Positions 28,116 through 37,845 are shown, numbered from the stretch's first letter. The stretch is DNA of 64,000 bases from CAINVV01 sp037137375 (GCA_037137375.1 JBAXKJ010000014.1:62001-126000); one strand, 5' to 3'. A program made the numbers and translations. The notes: generated by a model from the letters alone, not told the origin.

Positions 28116-28581
28116 GAGACTGTTAATATTAATAAAATAGCAATATAAAATATTGACTATCAGTTGTTTAATTGAAATATTCATTAACTTAATAATTTTT
28201 AAACTGTTAAGAACAAATGAAACACTATTCATCAGACATTACTGATAGGCAATGGTTGTTATTACAAGGCATTCTATGAGACAACCGCAAAAGAAAATAC
28301 TCTTTGCGGGATATTTTCAATACCATCTTTTATTTGATTAAAACAGGCTGCCAATCGCGTATGTTGCTAGTTTGTTTTCCAAAATGGGAATTTGTTTACT
28401 AAGAAATCACCAAATGGAAAAATACTGGAGTTATCGAACAATTTCATGAATTGTTACGTGACAAAATACGCAAAAAAGCAGGGAGAGAATCTTCTCCAAG
28501 TTTGGCTCTCATTGATAGTCAATTTGCAATGATTAAATTAATGCTTTATAGAATTCAAAAATAAAATTTAAACAGTTTCTC
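28116..28581 (+). mobile_element. Internally deleted IS5-type element remnant
   Basis: GAGACTGTT at 28116-28124 faces the imperfect complement AACAGTTTCTC at 28571-28581, and between them lies a truncated, stop-interrupted transposase. A full element should be about 1 kb or more, so the right half of the transposase gene is missing while the right inverted repeat is kept. The element separates the mannose operon from the GH2 region. Confidence 0.55.
28217..28564 (+). pseudogene. IS5-family transposase fragment with two in-frame stops
   Basis: The plus-strand frame reads MKHYSSDITDRQWLLLQGIL, stop, DNRKRKYSLRDIFNTIFYLI, then KTGCQSRMLLVCFPKWEFVY, stop, EITKWKNTGVIEQFHELL and LALIDSQF. This is the DUF4096 N-terminal region of IS5-like transposases (YSSDLTDxQW, KTGCQWRMLP, SLxxIDSQ). 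TGA and TAA interrupt it, and it is cut off right after the first catalytic Asp region (IDSQ), so the rest of the DDE domain is missing. It is clearly inactive. Confidence 0.82.
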
Positions 28582-28629
28582 ACAATAAAACAATGGTTTT
28601 CCATAGATGCCCGGTTTGCAGAGTTCAAT

Positions 28630-31344
28630 TTACGGATTTTTGTTTATAACATTTTTCCCAAACACTACTACCTGGTTGATTGCATTTACGTTTTGACCAA
28701 TTAGCCTTACCCAGGCACCCTGCCCCCCTAAATCTCTGATTGCATAGCTGGCGGCAATGGTTTTAGACTCACCCGGCCACAGTGAAATGCAGTTATCGGA
28801 ATAGATTGTTGGTAGTATTTCCGCGCCATTATCCCCTTTTGTAATTTCGACACGCAGGAAGAAGGCGATGTTGCTGCTGGAATTATTTTGTATCTTGATA
28901 TTTACCGTCTCTTGTCCTCTGCTTACACTACCTGATGTTGAAATTTTCACTCTGTCATTGGTTTGCAGGTTATCCAGTCCGGTCAAATCAGCTAATTGTG
29001 TATAAAGTTTAACATGATGAGAAGTGTAAGTTAGCTCATTAATATCTTTTTTTGTAGAATACCAGTATAAATTGTCAGCAACCGGATTATTTGCCGAATC
29101 CATTAGTTTCAGCCTTAAAAAATAGATTGTGGAAAGTCCTGCCATGTTCTGTGACAAATTGAAAATCTTTACATGTGTATTCTCGTCAACGCTTAATCTG
29201 GTGTTGGAAACGATTGGGCCCTGTTGTGTCACAGCACCAGTTGTACTGATATTATAGAAAGTTGCATACGCTTTTAGGCCTCTGTATGAATTCAGGCTCG
29301 AATTCACGATAATGACATCATAAGTTGACAAATCATAAACGATTGCGAGTGGCTGAGTCGCTTTTTTAAATCCGAAGTAGCCTCCTGTAGGTTTCAAATA
29401 GTAATCGTACAGCTGCCATTTGAAACCAGGCCAGGCGTTATTTCCCATCCAAAAAATACTATGAAACGCCTCGGAAAATTTCTTGGCACCAAAAGCTTCA
29501 TATTGAGCCCGAACCTGTTCGTAATTAAAGAGCTGTGCCTTAATGTCGAAAAACCGGGTGCTACTGACTGAGCTTCCATACCGACCATTAATCATATCAC
29601 GTTGCATATTCAAATTTTTATAGTTGGTATGAAAACGAACATCAGCATTATTCCCATCAAGCGGCCAGATGGAATCCAAAGGGATAAACTTCTGAACACT
29701 CTCAAGCATTGGGATACAACCTCCAGCTGAGTGTTCGGCACAGGAACCTATTGCGCCTTCAATTGTATCTTGCCACCACATAAGCGGGGTACTCGCATCA
29801 TAAGGGCCTTTCATATGGATTCCACTTGAAAATTCTTCTTTGTTACCTGGAGCCCAGAAACCGGAGTGATCAACGATAACCTTATCGGCCGTCCATTGGA
29901 CCTCCGACAATACCCAGTGGTACATATCCAGAGCGCCTTTACCTATTTTTAAATCACTTCCCAATGAAAATACTGCTGTTGCCGCGTGATGTCTGAGACT
30001 TAATGAAGTAGCCCTCATCATTTGTTCTGCCTCTGCCATTTTATCGGAGCTCCAGGTATCTTTTATGTCTTCCCAGGCGCTGCAACAACACCAACCGGGT
30101 TCCAACATGATTCCATACTGATCGCAAAGATCATAGATATGTTCATTGCCCATTGATCCTTCAAATCGTACAGCATTCCAGCCCATATCTTTCCAGTACC
30201 TGACTTCAGCTTCTTCTTTCCTGTCGTCAAATTTTAAGGTCATATCAGGGCGATAGGCCGCGCCCCGGACTAACACATCCTTACCGTTGACTTTCAGTCC
30301 AAACCATTGATATCCATGAATTTTGCTGCTTAAATATTTCTCGAATTTCCGGATTCCAAACTTAATCGATTGAGAATCACTCGTAACACCATTTTCAGTG
30401 AAACGGATATTTAGCGGATAGAGATTAGGTTCTCCAAAACCATTGGGCCACCAGAGTTTTGGATTATTCAAACGAATCGGACTCAAAGTTACGGTTTTTT
30501 GTTCATTGGCATTAAGGCTTACTGCCTGGGAGAAGGTGATTCCGGCTACATTTCCGGCCAGGTATCCACTTCTTGATGTGCTGGTGCCATTTACAATATC
30601 GGCTGTCACGGTGAGATCGGCGTAGTTGGTCGCTGGTAGTGGCAGATAAGATAACACACAAGGATTTCTTACTTCAATGTTTCCGGTTGTTTTAAGAAAG
30701 ATTTTATTCCAAATTCCAAGAACGCGGTCCGGTGGGTATGGGCTCCAATCGACCCATTCCCAGGATCCAAAATTTGATTTGCCACGCCAGATACATAATG
30801 CAAGGGTGTTGGCACCGTCTGGATTTATTTGATTGGTAACGTCAAACTCAAATTTATTATGAACACCGCGCACTAAGCTACTACTTGCTATGAGAGTGCC
30901 GTTTAAATAGACATCACCACATGAGGTAATTCCCTTTATGATCAGCCAATACTTATTCTGGCCACCGGGAGCGGGAAAAGTAGTCCGGTACCACCACTTT
31001 TTATCGGATAGATTGGGGACACTTTTCAAATTCTGGCCGAAATAAACATTCTTATAAACATCGTTTTCAACCAGAGCAGCGAAAGCCGTTGACGGCATCT
31101 TAGCAATATTATACCAACCCGAAGTACTAAAAGAGTTAGTCGAAATTTCTGTGCCACTGGTAGTCCTCAGCTTAGACTCATCCTGTATCTTCCAACCGGT
31201 TTGCAGCTCCGTTGTTGTTTGTTCAGCCATGTTACGTGGGATTGTAATCTGACTGCTTGTGATTAAACAGTTAAAAATAATTGCTGATACTAAACTGCAA
31301 CTTCTGACCACTTTCCCAATTTGAAATACTTCCTTTTCTCTCAT
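28630..31344 (-). CDS. GH2 exo-beta-D-glucosaminidase-like glycoside hydrolase
   Basis: A 904-residue protein with a Sec-type leader (hydrophobic SLVSAIIFNCLITSS near residues 17-31). GH2 domains follow: a jelly roll (WWYRTTFPAPGG, GDVYLNGTLIASSS), immunoglobulin-like domains and a TIM barrel (KDMGWNAVRFEGSMGNEHIYDLCDQYGI). At the acid/base position it shows LGSDLK rather than the usual NE motif, as in exo-beta-glucosaminidases. The likely nucleophile is Glu in CAEHSAGGCIPMLES. These two features place it in the chitosan/glucosaminidase branch by analogy, but the natural substrate may differ. It follows the amidohydrolase gene at 31434 with 89 bases between them. Confidence 0.82.
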   Translation of the reverse strand: MREKEVFQIGKVVRSCSLVSAIIFNCLITSSQITIPRNMAEQTTTELQTGWKIQDESKLRTTSGTEISTNSFSTSGWYNIAKMPSTAFAALVENDVYKNVYFGQNLKSVPNLSDKKWWYRTTFPAPGGQNKYWLIIKGITSCGDVYLNGTLIASSSLVRGVHNKFEFDVTNQINPDGANTLALCIWRGKSNFGSWEWVDWSPYPPDRVLGIWNKIFLKTTGNIEVRNPCVLSYLPLPATNYADLTVTADIVNGTSTSRSGYLAGNVAGITFSQAVSLNANEQKTVTLSPIRLNNPKLWWPNGFGEPNLYPLNIRFTENGVTSDSQSIKFGIRKFEKYLSSKIHGYQWFGLKVNGKDVLVRGAAYRPDMTLKFDDRKEEAEVRYWKDMGWNAVRFEGSMGNEHIYDLCDQYGIMLEPGWCCCSAWEDIKDTWSSDKMAEAEQMMRATSLSLRHHAATAVFSLGSDLKIGKGALDMYHWVLSEVQWTADKVIVDHSGFWAPGNKEEFSSGIHMKGPYDASTPLMWWQDTIEGAIGSCAEHSAGGCIPMLESVQKFIPLDSIWPLDGNNADVRFHTNYKNLNMQRDMINGRYGSSVSSTRFFDIKAQLFNYEQVRAQYEAFGAKKFSEAFHSIFWMGNNAWPGFKWQLYDYYLKPTGGYFGFKKATQPLAIVYDLSTYDVIIVNSSLNSYRGLKAYATFYNISTTGAVTQQGPIVSNTRLSVDENTHVKIFNLSQNMAGLSTIYFLRLKLMDSANNPVADNLYWYSTKKDINELTYTSHHVKLYTQLADLTGLDNLQTNDRVKISTSGSVSRGQETVNIKIQNNSSSNIAFFLRVEITKGDNGAEILPTIYSDNCISLWPGESKTIAASYAIRDLGGQGAWVRLIGQNVNAINQVVVFGKNVINKNP

Positions 31345-31433
31345 TTACTCATCCTTGTTTTTAAAATTAATAATGGCCCTTAAATGAATTGCTTATCAGA
31401 ATTACAGAATTTTTCAGCTTATGACTACTTGAA

Positions 31434-32777
31434 TTACCGGGCGAGTTTGTAAAAATTTACTGCATTGTCATGCAAGATCATTCGGGCAATGTTTTTTGCC
31501 TCAGATTCAGAAAAATAGCCATCTTTAACTTTATCAGTAAGCACTCTTGAAACGATCTGTTTTGCAAACAGAAGATGTGCATAAACATTTTCTATGTTTA
31601 GATAATCACCTCCGAAACCCATTATCTTTGAGGCAGGAACAGTTTCAAGCCATTCGTGCAAATATCTTTCGCTAAAAGATGGAGAAATAGCATAAATCCA
31701 GGCTAGATCGAGATAAACGTTTCTAAAATATTTTGCAATTGTAGCCGTTTCTCCACCGTATGGATAGCCGCCATGTAATAAAACAAAATTTACATCAGGA
31801 TATTCCTGGAACAAATTGACTAAATGGGTAGGGTTTGAGTTTTCAATAATGGCTCCATTACCAGATTGAAGGCCAGTGTGAATTATTACAGGTATTTTGT
31901 ATGTTTTTGCCAGGTCCAAAACTCTGTGCATTATATAATCCTGAAGGGGTTTAACATCAGTAAATGAGAGCGATTTCTCCCCTGGATTATTCATTATTGT
32001 ATTAAAAACTTCCTGTGCCCTTTCTTTGCTAACATTTTCATAGTATAATATGCGGAAATAAGCGAGGCCAGACTTTAAGGCTATGATTCCTTGATCATTT
32101 GCCTTCTTAAAGGAAGTTTCAAGGGCCCCTGCAAATTCATCGAGTGTTTGAATACTTATATTTTGTTGTCTGGCGATGGAATTTATTTTCTGTTTGGAAT
32201 TAATGCTGATAAAATCGTCAAACCATTTAACGTAGCGGAACCGTTCGTTACCTGAACTGCGACCTGGGTTCATTTGAATTAGAAAATCTATTTTACATTT
32301 TTCTATTATTTTGTTAATCCAGTCAGACTGATAAGCCTTGCCAATTTTTTCTGAAAGTTCTGTAACTGTCGATTCATTAATATCTTTTATGTTGAATAGT
32401 TTATCGGCAGCGAGAAGGGCAACGCGATTATAAGAAGTATTCGACGAACCTTCCCAATAGGGCTTCAGTATTTGCCATTTTTCAATAGCGGAAAGAGAAT
32501 CCTTTAATAGTAATTTAAAAGTACGGTCTGACATACCGGCTGATTTGATATCATCAGCTGAATAGTGATTTAACAGGACCATAAAATCGAGAGCCGTTCT
32601 TTGTTTAAGTTCAGTCTGGCTAAGAAGATGTTCGTGAGTATCAACAATTTGCATGCCATCAATAAAGTCAATAATTCGTTTTTCATAACCAGAGGAAGGT
32701 AAAGGTCTTATCTGGACCTGTGCATTGGTTATAAATGAAAAGAATGCCAAAACGGATAGAAACAGGAATGATTTCAT
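31434..32777 (-). CDS. Secreted amidohydrolase (COG2159-like), copy 1
   Basis: A 447-residue protein with a cleavable signal (MKSFLFLSVLAFFSFITNAQ). The amidohydrolase metal site is visible: His48 and His50 in VDTHEHLLSQ, His in PVIIHTGLQSG, His in VLLHGGYPYGG and Asp in GFGGDYLNIEN. Family members hydrolyse or decarboxylate small cyclic or carboxylated compounds; the substrate is unknown. A close paralogue is at 49698-51038 with the same leader end (AQVQIRP) and the same C-terminus (ILHDNAVNFYKL). Secretion is unusual for the family and suggests action on a glycan-derived or lactone-type product outside the cytoplasm. Confidence 0.82.
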   Translation of the reverse strand: MKSFLFLSVLAFFSFITNAQVQIRPLPSSGYEKRIIDFIDGMQIVDTHEHLLSQTELKQRTALDFMVLLNHYSADDIKSAGMSDRTFKLLLKDSLSAIEKWQILKPYWEGSSNTSYNRVALLAADKLFNIKDINESTVTELSEKIGKAYQSDWINKIIEKCKIDFLIQMNPGRSSGNERFRYVKWFDDFISINSKQKINSIARQQNISIQTLDEFAGALETSFKKANDQGIIALKSGLAYFRILYYENVSKERAQEVFNTIMNNPGEKSLSFTDVKPLQDYIMHRVLDLAKTYKIPVIIHTGLQSGNGAIIENSNPTHLVNLFQEYPDVNFVLLHGGYPYGGETATIAKYFRNVYLDLAWIYAISPSFSERYLHEWLETVPASKIMGFGGDYLNIENVYAHLLFAKQIVSRVLTDKVKDGYFSESEAKNIARMILHDNAVNFYKLAR

Positions 32778-32947
32778 GTTATAATATTATAAGATATTTA
32801 AGTGTTTAAGTTTCGCATCAACTTCAAGCCGCACTTAGCGCGGTCCTCATTTTGATGATTTTTGTAATTGACTGATTATCATCAGCTATTTTGTTCAATA
32901 TTTCTTCCATATCAATTTCGAAAATGTTAGCTATCCAAGCTATTGTA

Positions 32948-34267
32948 TTATACTACCGGCAGAGACCAGGGAGCCCGGTACTCGACTTTCGTCATGGCAT
33001 TTGCTTCCGGATCGTTACTGAATTCCAGTTTATCCGGATCCCAAATTATTTTACGGCCTAAACGAAAGGCAATATTTCCCATCTGTGAAAACCGTGCAAT
33101 ATGTGCTCCAATTTCAATGTCGCAATTTGGTTTATTCCGTGTTTTCAGGCAATCGATAAAGTTGGCTACATGCAAATCAAGACCAGGTGTGGTAACTCTT
33201 GGGAAATGCAGATCGACAAGACCTGCTTTGGCACTAGTGCTTTTGGTTTCAACTATCACTTCCCAGCCGCCACGATCGACGACAAGCGTTCCATATTCTC
33301 CGATAAATGCTACTCCATGAGGGCGATTTTTATACTGGGCACCATATATTCCAATGGTGTGGTCCCATAAAATTCCAAAGTCGCCAAAATCATATATAGC
33401 CATCATGGAATCTGGAGTTTCCATCGCATCAGTTGGGAATGCATATTTTCCTCCGGAAGAACTGACTGCTTTGGGAATATACTGGTTCATCCCAAAAAGG
33501 GCATAATCCAAAAGGTGCACACCCCAATCAGTCATTACACCACCACCATAATCCCAATACCATCTCCAGGTTGCATGAAACCGATTGCTGTTGAAAGCGC
33601 GTTTAGGTCTTGGCCCCAGCCACATGTTATAGTCAACTCCAGCCGGTCCAGCTTCATCTGCGATAACCGGGATCGAAGATTTCCATCCAACATTTGACCA
33701 TGCCCTGACAGAGCGTACCCGACCAAGATTGCCTGACTGAATATATTTTACGGCATCCAGCCAATGCGGATCACTTCGTTGCCACTGCCCAACCTGTACC
33801 ACTTTATTATACCGCTTCGTGGCTTTCACCATCATATTACACTCCTCAATTGTATAACCCAGCGGTTTCTCGCAGTAAACATCCTTCCCGGATTGCATCG
33901 CAAAAATCGCCGGAATACAATGCCAATGGTCAGGGGTTCCTATGATTACTGCATCAATATCCTTTTGATCAAGCATCTTTCTGAAATCGGTATAGAGAAG
34001 TGGTTTTATTCCTGTTAACTTTTCAACTTCAGCTGCTCTTTCGTTTAAAACGTTTTGATCAATATCGCATAGAGCGGCACATATTACATTAGGTTGTTTT
34101 AGAAAAGACTTAAGATCTACAAATCCTTGACTGTTACACCCTATGAGTCCAACAGCGACACGGTTGTTTGCTCCAACACATCCGGCATTTAACAATGCAG
34201 GAAAAACACCGATTGAACTGGCTATTTTGGCTGAATGTTTTATAAACGTTCTTCGATCGTTATTCAT
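32948..34267 (-). CDS. Gfo/Idh/MocA-family oxidoreductase with twin-arginine leader, copy 1
   Basis: A 439-residue protein that starts MNNDRRTFIKHSAKIASSIG, a twin-arginine export signal (RRTFIK). The NAD(P)-binding half has VAVGLIGCNSQGF and VICAALCDID, then the conserved YCEKPLGYTIEE with the active-site Lys of EKP. The C-terminal half includes WHWYW-like aromatic stretches (TWRWYWDYGGGVMTDWGVH). Such exported Gfo/Idh/MocA proteins accompany Bacteroidota glycan loci and some act as NAD-dependent glycosidases or sugar oxidoreductases. Substrate unknown. It lies 43 bases after a second family member at 34311. Confidence 0.88.
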   Translation of the reverse strand: MNNDRRTFIKHSAKIASSIGVFPALLNAGCVGANNRVAVGLIGCNSQGFVDLKSFLKQPNVICAALCDIDQNVLNERAAEVEKLTGIKPLLYTDFRKMLDQKDIDAVIIGTPDHWHCIPAIFAMQSGKDVYCEKPLGYTIEECNMMVKATKRYNKVVQVGQWQRSDPHWLDAVKYIQSGNLGRVRSVRAWSNVGWKSSIPVIADEAGPAGVDYNMWLGPRPKRAFNSNRFHATWRWYWDYGGGVMTDWGVHLLDYALFGMNQYIPKAVSSSGGKYAFPTDAMETPDSMMAIYDFGDFGILWDHTIGIYGAQYKNRPHGVAFIGEYGTLVVDRGGWEVIVETKSTSAKAGLVDLHFPRVTTPGLDLHVANFIDCLKTRNKPNCDIEIGAHIARFSQMGNIAFRLGRKIIWDPDKLEFSNDPEANAMTKVEYRAPWSLPVV

Positions 34268-34310
34268 TTAATACGTTTTTCTATTTGTTTCAGCTTTTAC
34301 TTTATAACTA

Positions 34311-35678
34311 TTACACGATTTCAGGTAAAATATAAGGTGCCCTGTAATCTCTTGAAAGCATACTGTTAGCTTCCGATTCACCTTCACCAATAAAACGTTC
34401 TGCTACCGGATCAAATTCGAGCTGACGGCTTAACCTGTAAGAAATATTCCCCAGATGCGCCAGAGAGGAGGCCAGGTGTACAGACTGAACTGGTCCATTC
34501 TGAATACTCATATCTCTCTTGCGTATTGCATCCAGCCAGTTTTGGAAGTGCAGGGAAAGTTCGCCACTTTCAGAACGACTCGGCCCCTTTTCGCGTTTTT
34601 CGCCCAGGAAAGATTCGTAAGTACCATAACCCTTTACTACAAGATAACCCTTGTCTCCATAGAAAATATTTCCCACTCCTGCGCCATCCTCCAGGTTGGT
34701 ACACCAGTTCCGTACCTCAAACTGAATCATTTTTTTTTCCTTGGGGTAGTGGTAAATTGAGGTCTGAACTTCGGGGACTTCTTTACAATCGTCCCATAAA
34801 AACTTGCCTCCCATAGAGGTGATACGTTCAGGAAGTGTATTTACATCCAATCCCCACATGCAAAGGTCCGTTTCATGAATACCCTGATTACCAACGTCTC
34901 CATTCCCGTAATTCCAGTGCCAGTGCCAATTGTAATGAACAAGGTTCTTGGTAAATGGACGCATTGGTGCAGGACCGCACCATAAATCGTAATTCAAACC
35001 CTCAGGTGTTGGGGATATGCCTTTGTTGCCGATGTCAGGACGCCATCGATATACCAATCCCCGTGACATGTAGACACGGCCAATCAAACCGTCTCTGAGA
35101 TGCTGTACAGCTTCCCTGATTGCGACTGAACTACGCAACTGAACACCATGCTGAACGATTCGATTGTATTTGTAAGCTGCCTCAATAACTTTCTTGCCTT
35201 CATAAATGTTGTGTGTACCTGGTTTTTCAACGTACACATCTTTCCCTGCCTGACAGGCCCAGATAGTTATCAAAGCATGCCAGTGGTTTGGTGTTGCGAC
35301 GGTTACCGCATCAATGGTCTTATCTTCTAAAGTATTTCTGAAATCTTGTTCAATCATTACTTTCCGACGATACTTCTTTTCGAAATCGGCTGCTCTGGTT
35401 TGAAGGATCTTCATGTCAGGATCGCATAACACTGCAACTTCAACATTGCTTTTCTCTGACATACCCATAATCTCTTCAATGTGTGACATACCCCGTCCAT
35501 TGACACCAAAAACGGCAACACGGATACGGTCATTAGCCCCTTTGGCCCTATCGGGGATCACGGTTGGTTTCTTTATTGTTTCAGCATGTAAAAACATCGG
35601 GGTGATCGATGCAACTGCAACTGCGACTGAAGTTTTTTTAAGAAAAGATCTTCTTGCTTTGTCCTCTGTATTTTCCAT
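34311..35678 (-). CDS. Gfo/Idh/MocA-family oxidoreductase with twin-arginine leader, copy 2
   Basis: A 455-residue relative of its neighbour. The leader is MENTEDKARRSFLKKTSVAV, with the twin-arginine motif RRSFLK. The Rossmann part has VAVFGVNGRGMSHIEE and VAVLCDPD, followed by VYVEKPGTHNIYEG with the catalytic EKP triad. The C-terminal domain has HWHWNYGNGDVGNQGIHETDL, a conserved metal- or substrate-binding run in exported members. The tandem pair probably works on related sugars in the periplasm. The gene that once preceded it (35700-35977) is now only a remnant. Confidence 0.88.
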   Translation of the reverse strand: MENTEDKARRSFLKKTSVAVAVASITPMFLHAETIKKPTVIPDRAKGANDRIRVAVFGVNGRGMSHIEEIMGMSEKSNVEVAVLCDPDMKILQTRAADFEKKYRRKVMIEQDFRNTLEDKTIDAVTVATPNHWHALITIWACQAGKDVYVEKPGTHNIYEGKKVIEAAYKYNRIVQHGVQLRSSVAIREAVQHLRDGLIGRVYMSRGLVYRWRPDIGNKGISPTPEGLNYDLWCGPAPMRPFTKNLVHYNWHWHWNYGNGDVGNQGIHETDLCMWGLDVNTLPERITSMGGKFLWDDCKEVPEVQTSIYHYPKEKKMIQFEVRNWCTNLEDGAGVGNIFYGDKGYLVVKGYGTYESFLGEKREKGPSRSESGELSLHFQNWLDAIRKRDMSIQNGPVQSVHLASSLAHLGNISYRLSRQLEFDPVAERFIGEGESEANSMLSRDYRAPYILPEIV

Positions 35679-35699
35679 TGATAAATTATTAAATAATTA

Positions 35700-35977
35700 T
35701 TATTTGAATTCTTTAGCTATTTCATTGATTTCCCTATCTGAAAGATCACCACCACCTTGTAATGACTCTCTCCCCGAAGCAGCCATAATCGGATAAAGCG
35801 TCTGCTTTTCCATATTATCCGGATAGATGAACGAAGTAAAAAGTTTTCTGCTTATTAGACTTCAACTTTCTTTCTAATTTCATTGTTATTGAAGGTTACT
35901 TTTTCCCTGCCGGAAGCAAACAATAATTGAGATGTAAGACACATCAGTAAAATGGGGACGATAAAACTTATCTTCAT
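35700..35977 (-). pseudogene. PmoA/DUF6807 gene remnant: both ends kept, middle deleted
   Basis: From ATG 35977 the frame reads a signal peptide (MKISFIVPILLMCLTSQLLF), then KVTFNNNEIRKKVEV and a TAA. In another frame RKLFTSFIYPDNMEKQTLYP continues into IMAASGRE, the DUF6807 motif that reads LYPVFTSTGTE in the intact relative at the window's right end. Straight after it comes GGGDLSDREINEIAKEFK-stop, which matches that relative's C-terminus (HLTDTEINAFTGDFAKKY). So a gene of about 320 residues has lost its middle and gained a frameshift, leaving both ends joined. It sits between a Gfo/Idh/MocA gene and a GxGYxYP gene. Confidence 0.7.
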
Positions 35978-36039
35978 TGGTTAATTGTAAATTTCAGGTC
36001 TTCTCAATTAGTTCAATTGATTATTTGACTTCTCTTTAT

Positions 36040-37845
36040 TCAATTTCGATCGTTAATCTTCGAATAATGCTCCTTATACAACCTGAAGAAATTGTAAGGA
36101 TCAACCACCTCTATATCCAGTTCAGGCCGTTTCTTTTTAAGCAGATCAAGTGATTCAATCACGTAGCCTGGATTTTTCCAGATAATCCTGAAGAAGTAGA
36201 AAGCGGGATTTCCGAGAGATCCTGGAGGAATTGCACCTGACATCGCATTTGATGCCTGATCTGTTGAGCCGGTATTGCATGCAGCATCAAGCAATACCAT
36301 CATAGGCATTCCTTTCCACACACGTGGTCCCTTTAACACGTATGGTTTGGGAACTTTACCCCCTTTCACCTCTTTTAAAAAATTACTATCATGTAAGTCC
36401 ATAATAACGGTAGCATATCCGTCAGGTGAGAATTTAGTGAAGGCATCCTTGACGTCTGCGGATGGCTCAGTAAAGTCAAGTACCATTGGCGATAAGGTCA
36501 TATCGAGCTGGCTGTAAAACTTCTGGTTGTGTTTAATAAATAGAGGAAGATACTTTTTGCTGATCCGATTGGGATTCATGTATCCTGCAGCACTTGCATC
36601 AGCACCAAAATAATCATTCTTTGATTTCGTTCCGTACAGATATTCAATGATATCCGGATAAGTTTCCACAAGGTTAGGATTAATCCCCCACAGAAGCGGA
36701 ATAGTTCCTCTCAGCGTGTCGCTCCAGTTTTTTGGCATTCTATCATAAAGAGGAGTTGATGAATCGTAATCAGCCATAAGAATGCATACATAGGTTTTAT
36801 CTTCCAGCTTCTGCACTGTTTCAGGCCTGTTCTGCTTCAAAGGAAGAGATGGCGCCTGACTGTGTAATGATTGGTTGTAGCAATCCCTGGCAATTGTGTT
36901 CTGGTAGCAGTTATAGGGTGATATCAAATAAACCGTTTCCCACTCGGTAGGCACACCCTCGTGTGCACTCTTACGGTCTCTGCTGTTACTGTATTTGGCA
37001 CCGGAGAAAAATCCGGCTACCTCAGTCATCTGCTTACCTGCAGTATGTTTCAGTATCTCCCCCAGCATCATTTTATAAGTTTCAAGGTCAGTCCCCAGTT
37101 TTTGATCCGGATCATCTTTTGGGGTTTCATCGCCCCAGGGGGATAGATCATAAACGAAAGACCGGTTCTTTACTGCCCAATCCCTTGTCACCACGTACCC
37201 AACACCGCCCTTCTCCCGGGTTAAAAAGGGATCTTCATAGAGGCAGAGCCAATGTCCTGAGCAAAGTCCTTTGCTGAGATATTCGCGTATTGCCCAGCGA
37301 TAGGCATCATTTTTCTTACTGCCCGTTTCCTTTCCGGTAAACATCCCGCGCAGATCTTTGATTATATGAAGGCCCCACTTTTTAAGATACTTTTCTGCAA
37401 ATTCCGGACTGAGTACAATCCCATCCTCAATTCCTGCAATAGTGGTAGCGACATTCATCGAAGCCGGTACAGCCGGGTCCCAAATAATAGCCCCTTTGAC
37501 CTTTTTATCAGCGAGGGCGAAAAGGGCATCGAGATCGGGCAGTAGTGTTATCTTGCGTCCATTAAGCCATTTACCTTCAGATGTGAGCAATTTCAGCCAA
37601 TAGGAGGGTGTGCTATTAGTTGCCGATTGTATATAAACTGTCGGAGCTTTCCGGTTAATGATTCCCTGAAGGCATGCAACAACCATTGCTTCATCATAAG
37701 CTTCGGCAGTGGCACTCTTTGAAAGAGTGTAAGAATAGAGTGGGGAGGAACCGGAAGAATCCTTTGCGACCACAGCACTATTAGTCAGGGTAGATACAAG
37801 GAATACAGCAAGTAATACGGGCAGTTTAAAAATTACCTTATTCAT
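36040..37845 (-). CDS. GxGYxYP-family secreted protein, copy 1
   Basis: This 601-residue protein belongs to the GxGYxYP domain family (putative glycoside hydrolases of unknown activity). The start at 37845 is preferred to one 48 bases upstream because it begins the signal peptide (MNKVIFKLPVLLAVFLV). The N-terminal domain has YDEAMVVACLQGIINRKAPT and WDPAVPASMNVATTIAG. The family motif appears as ADASAAGYMNPNRI (GxGYxxP with Ala for the first Gly), and FVYDLSPWGDE, VPTEWETVYLISPYN and LMADYDSSTPL are further conserved blocks. Its N-terminal coding region exists in two further broken copies (45507-45977 and 56701-56923), and its 90-base leader is repeated before one of them. Confidence 0.82.
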   Translation of the reverse strand: MNKVIFKLPVLLAVFLVSTLTNSAVVAKDSSGSSPLYSYTLSKSATAEAYDEAMVVACLQGIINRKAPTVYIQSATNSTPSYWLKLLTSEGKWLNGRKITLLPDLDALFALADKKVKGAIIWDPAVPASMNVATTIAGIEDGIVLSPEFAEKYLKKWGLHIIKDLRGMFTGKETGSKKNDAYRWAIREYLSKGLCSGHWLCLYEDPFLTREKGGVGYVVTRDWAVKNRSFVYDLSPWGDETPKDDPDQKLGTDLETYKMMLGEILKHTAGKQMTEVAGFFSGAKYSNSRDRKSAHEGVPTEWETVYLISPYNCYQNTIARDCYNQSLHSQAPSLPLKQNRPETVQKLEDKTYVCILMADYDSSTPLYDRMPKNWSDTLRGTIPLLWGINPNLVETYPDIIEYLYGTKSKNDYFGADASAAGYMNPNRISKKYLPLFIKHNQKFYSQLDMTLSPMVLDFTEPSADVKDAFTKFSPDGYATVIMDLHDSNFLKEVKGGKVPKPYVLKGPRVWKGMPMMVLLDAACNTGSTDQASNAMSGAIPPGSLGNPAFYFFRIIWKNPGYVIESLDLLKKKRPELDIEVVDPYNFFRLYKEHYSKINDRN

